From DATFXF01 sp035258565 (GTDB lineage Bacteria; Acidobacteriota; Terriglobia; Acidiferrales; UBA7541): a DNA stretch of 14,759 bases. Of the stretch, positions 14,219-14,759 are shown piece by piece. A program made the translations under genes and the position numbers. A model generated the notes under the pieces. The model saw nothing but the letters and a program-made list of their open reading frames with translations, ran no database searches and was not told the DNA's origin. Location: the NCBI GenBank assembly GCA_035258565.1, contig DATFXF010000098.1, positions 1-14,759 of the forward strand, given 5' to 3'. Within the stretch, counting starts at the first letter, position 1. Each line of letters starts with the position of its first letter.

Positions 14219-14657
14219 TTAGCGGCCGCGGGCTTGCTCACCGCGCAGCGTCATGCAGGTACAGGCAGCGCGCCCGATCCCTCGGCCCTTTTCGTCGGTC
14301 ACTTCGCACTCGACGTAACCGATCGTGCGACCTTGCTTCACCACGCGACCCACAGCTTTGAGCCGCGCCTTCCACACCGGCCGCAAGTAGCTGATCTTCA
14401 GCTCGAGCGTAGTGAAGGTTTCATCTTCCTCGAGCGCGCAGGCGTAGGCGAATGCCTATGGCGGCATCGGCAATGTCACAAAGCACGCCGCCGTGCAGCG
14501 TGCCCATAGGATTCGCGTAGCGTTCGTCGACCTCCAGTTCGACCACCGCCTCGCCGGGCGCTGCGGAGAGGAGGCGAAAACCTAGCAGGGTGGCGATGGG
14601 CGGGGGTGGCAGCTCACCCCGCAGCGTCTTCTCGATGCGCTCGAGCATTGCGGGCAT
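14219..14657 (-). pseudogene. PaaI-type hotdog thioesterase, split by a one-base frameshift
   Basis: The first part (ATG 14657; GTG 14663 is possible) encodes the front of a PaaI-like hotdog thioesterase: GFRLL, then the conserved N-P-M-G-T-L-H-G-G-V and DIADAAIG, with the catalytic-type Asp in IADAA. After IG the frame turns into Arg-rich nonsense and stops at 14421. In the next frame the family sequence resumes at once: FAYACALEEDETFTTLELK, then YLRPVWKARLKAVGRVVKQG, IGYVECEVTDEKG and ACTCMTLRGEQARGR, with TAA at 14221–14219. Removing one base near 14450–14453 restores a 145-residue enzyme. ATG 14657 is favoured by GAGGGG five bases upstream. The rest of the reading is intact, so it is either a very recent pseudogene or a sequencing or assembly error. 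Confidence 0.85.
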
Positions 14658-14663
14658 GTCCAC

Positions 14664-14759
14664 CCCTCGGGGACTCAGTCGGCGCCGGCCGCATTGTGGA
14701 GTGCTCGGAAAGCGATCCGCGTTCTCGGAGAACCCGCATGGGTCGATCCCCCGAGTACC
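14664..14759. other. Upstream region of the thioesterase, to window end
   Basis: A 96-base stretch with no supported gene. It should hold the promoter of the minus-strand thioesterase, but I recognise no -10/-35 pair. Confidence 0.3.

Noticed and set aside
1..14759. CRISPR array, tRNA, rRNA or prophage genes
   Set aside because: No regularly spaced direct repeats, tRNA cloverleaf, rRNA signature or phage structural gene was recognised by reading.

Overview
This 14.8-kb window is a GC-rich (about 60%) bacterial chromosome segment. It carries ordinary housekeeping and environmental genes plus the edge of one insertion sequence. Tandem and fused PilZ proteins, an amt–PII–glnD cluster, a DUF2252 protein and a MetX-like secreted hydrolase are the kind of set seen in Acidobacteriota and some other soil lineages. 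No rRNA or universal marker is present, so that placement is a moderate-to-low-confidence inference. I see no tRNA, rRNA, CRISPR array or phage module.

Layout: (1) 1–380, minus: N-terminal part of a DUF772-type transposase, cut by the window edge, with its probable IS end near 510. (2) 593–3352: a cyclic-di-GMP-flavoured group. It holds a PilZ–membrane-anchor–SPOR protein and a LuxR-type regulator with a degenerate receiver (both minus), and a divergent tandem-PilZ protein (plus). (3) 3342–6465, minus: a class I methyltransferase, then a secreted MetX-like alpha/beta hydrolase and a DUF2252 protein that look co-transcribed. (4) 6642–8053, plus: a cold-shock gene with a leader holding a textbook intrinsic terminator, a small UvrD-tail/Tudor-like protein, and two small membrane proteins (GlsB/YeaQ type and a two-helix protein). 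(5) 8219–9583, plus: an MFS exporter. (6) 9722–14099, plus: a nitrogen-sensing operon of ammonium channel, PII protein with the uridylylatable Tyr51, and the GlnD uridylyltransferase/uridylyl-removing enzyme. (7) 14219–14657, minus: a PaaI-type thioesterase split by a single-base frameshift.

The nitrogen operon is the clearest functional unit. GlnD would modify PII at Tyr51 according to glutamine, and PII would gate the Amt channel, whose C-terminal tail is intact. The most interesting non-coding signal is the csp leader. A promoter is followed by a perfect 9-bp hairpin with eight T residues, all upstream of the csp ribosome binding site, which suggests transcription attenuation or a short stand-alone RNA. 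The PilZ–SPOR fusion beside a receiver-degenerate regulator and a divergent double-PilZ protein is the most interesting protein-level arrangement. I found no convincing wholly new multi-gene system.
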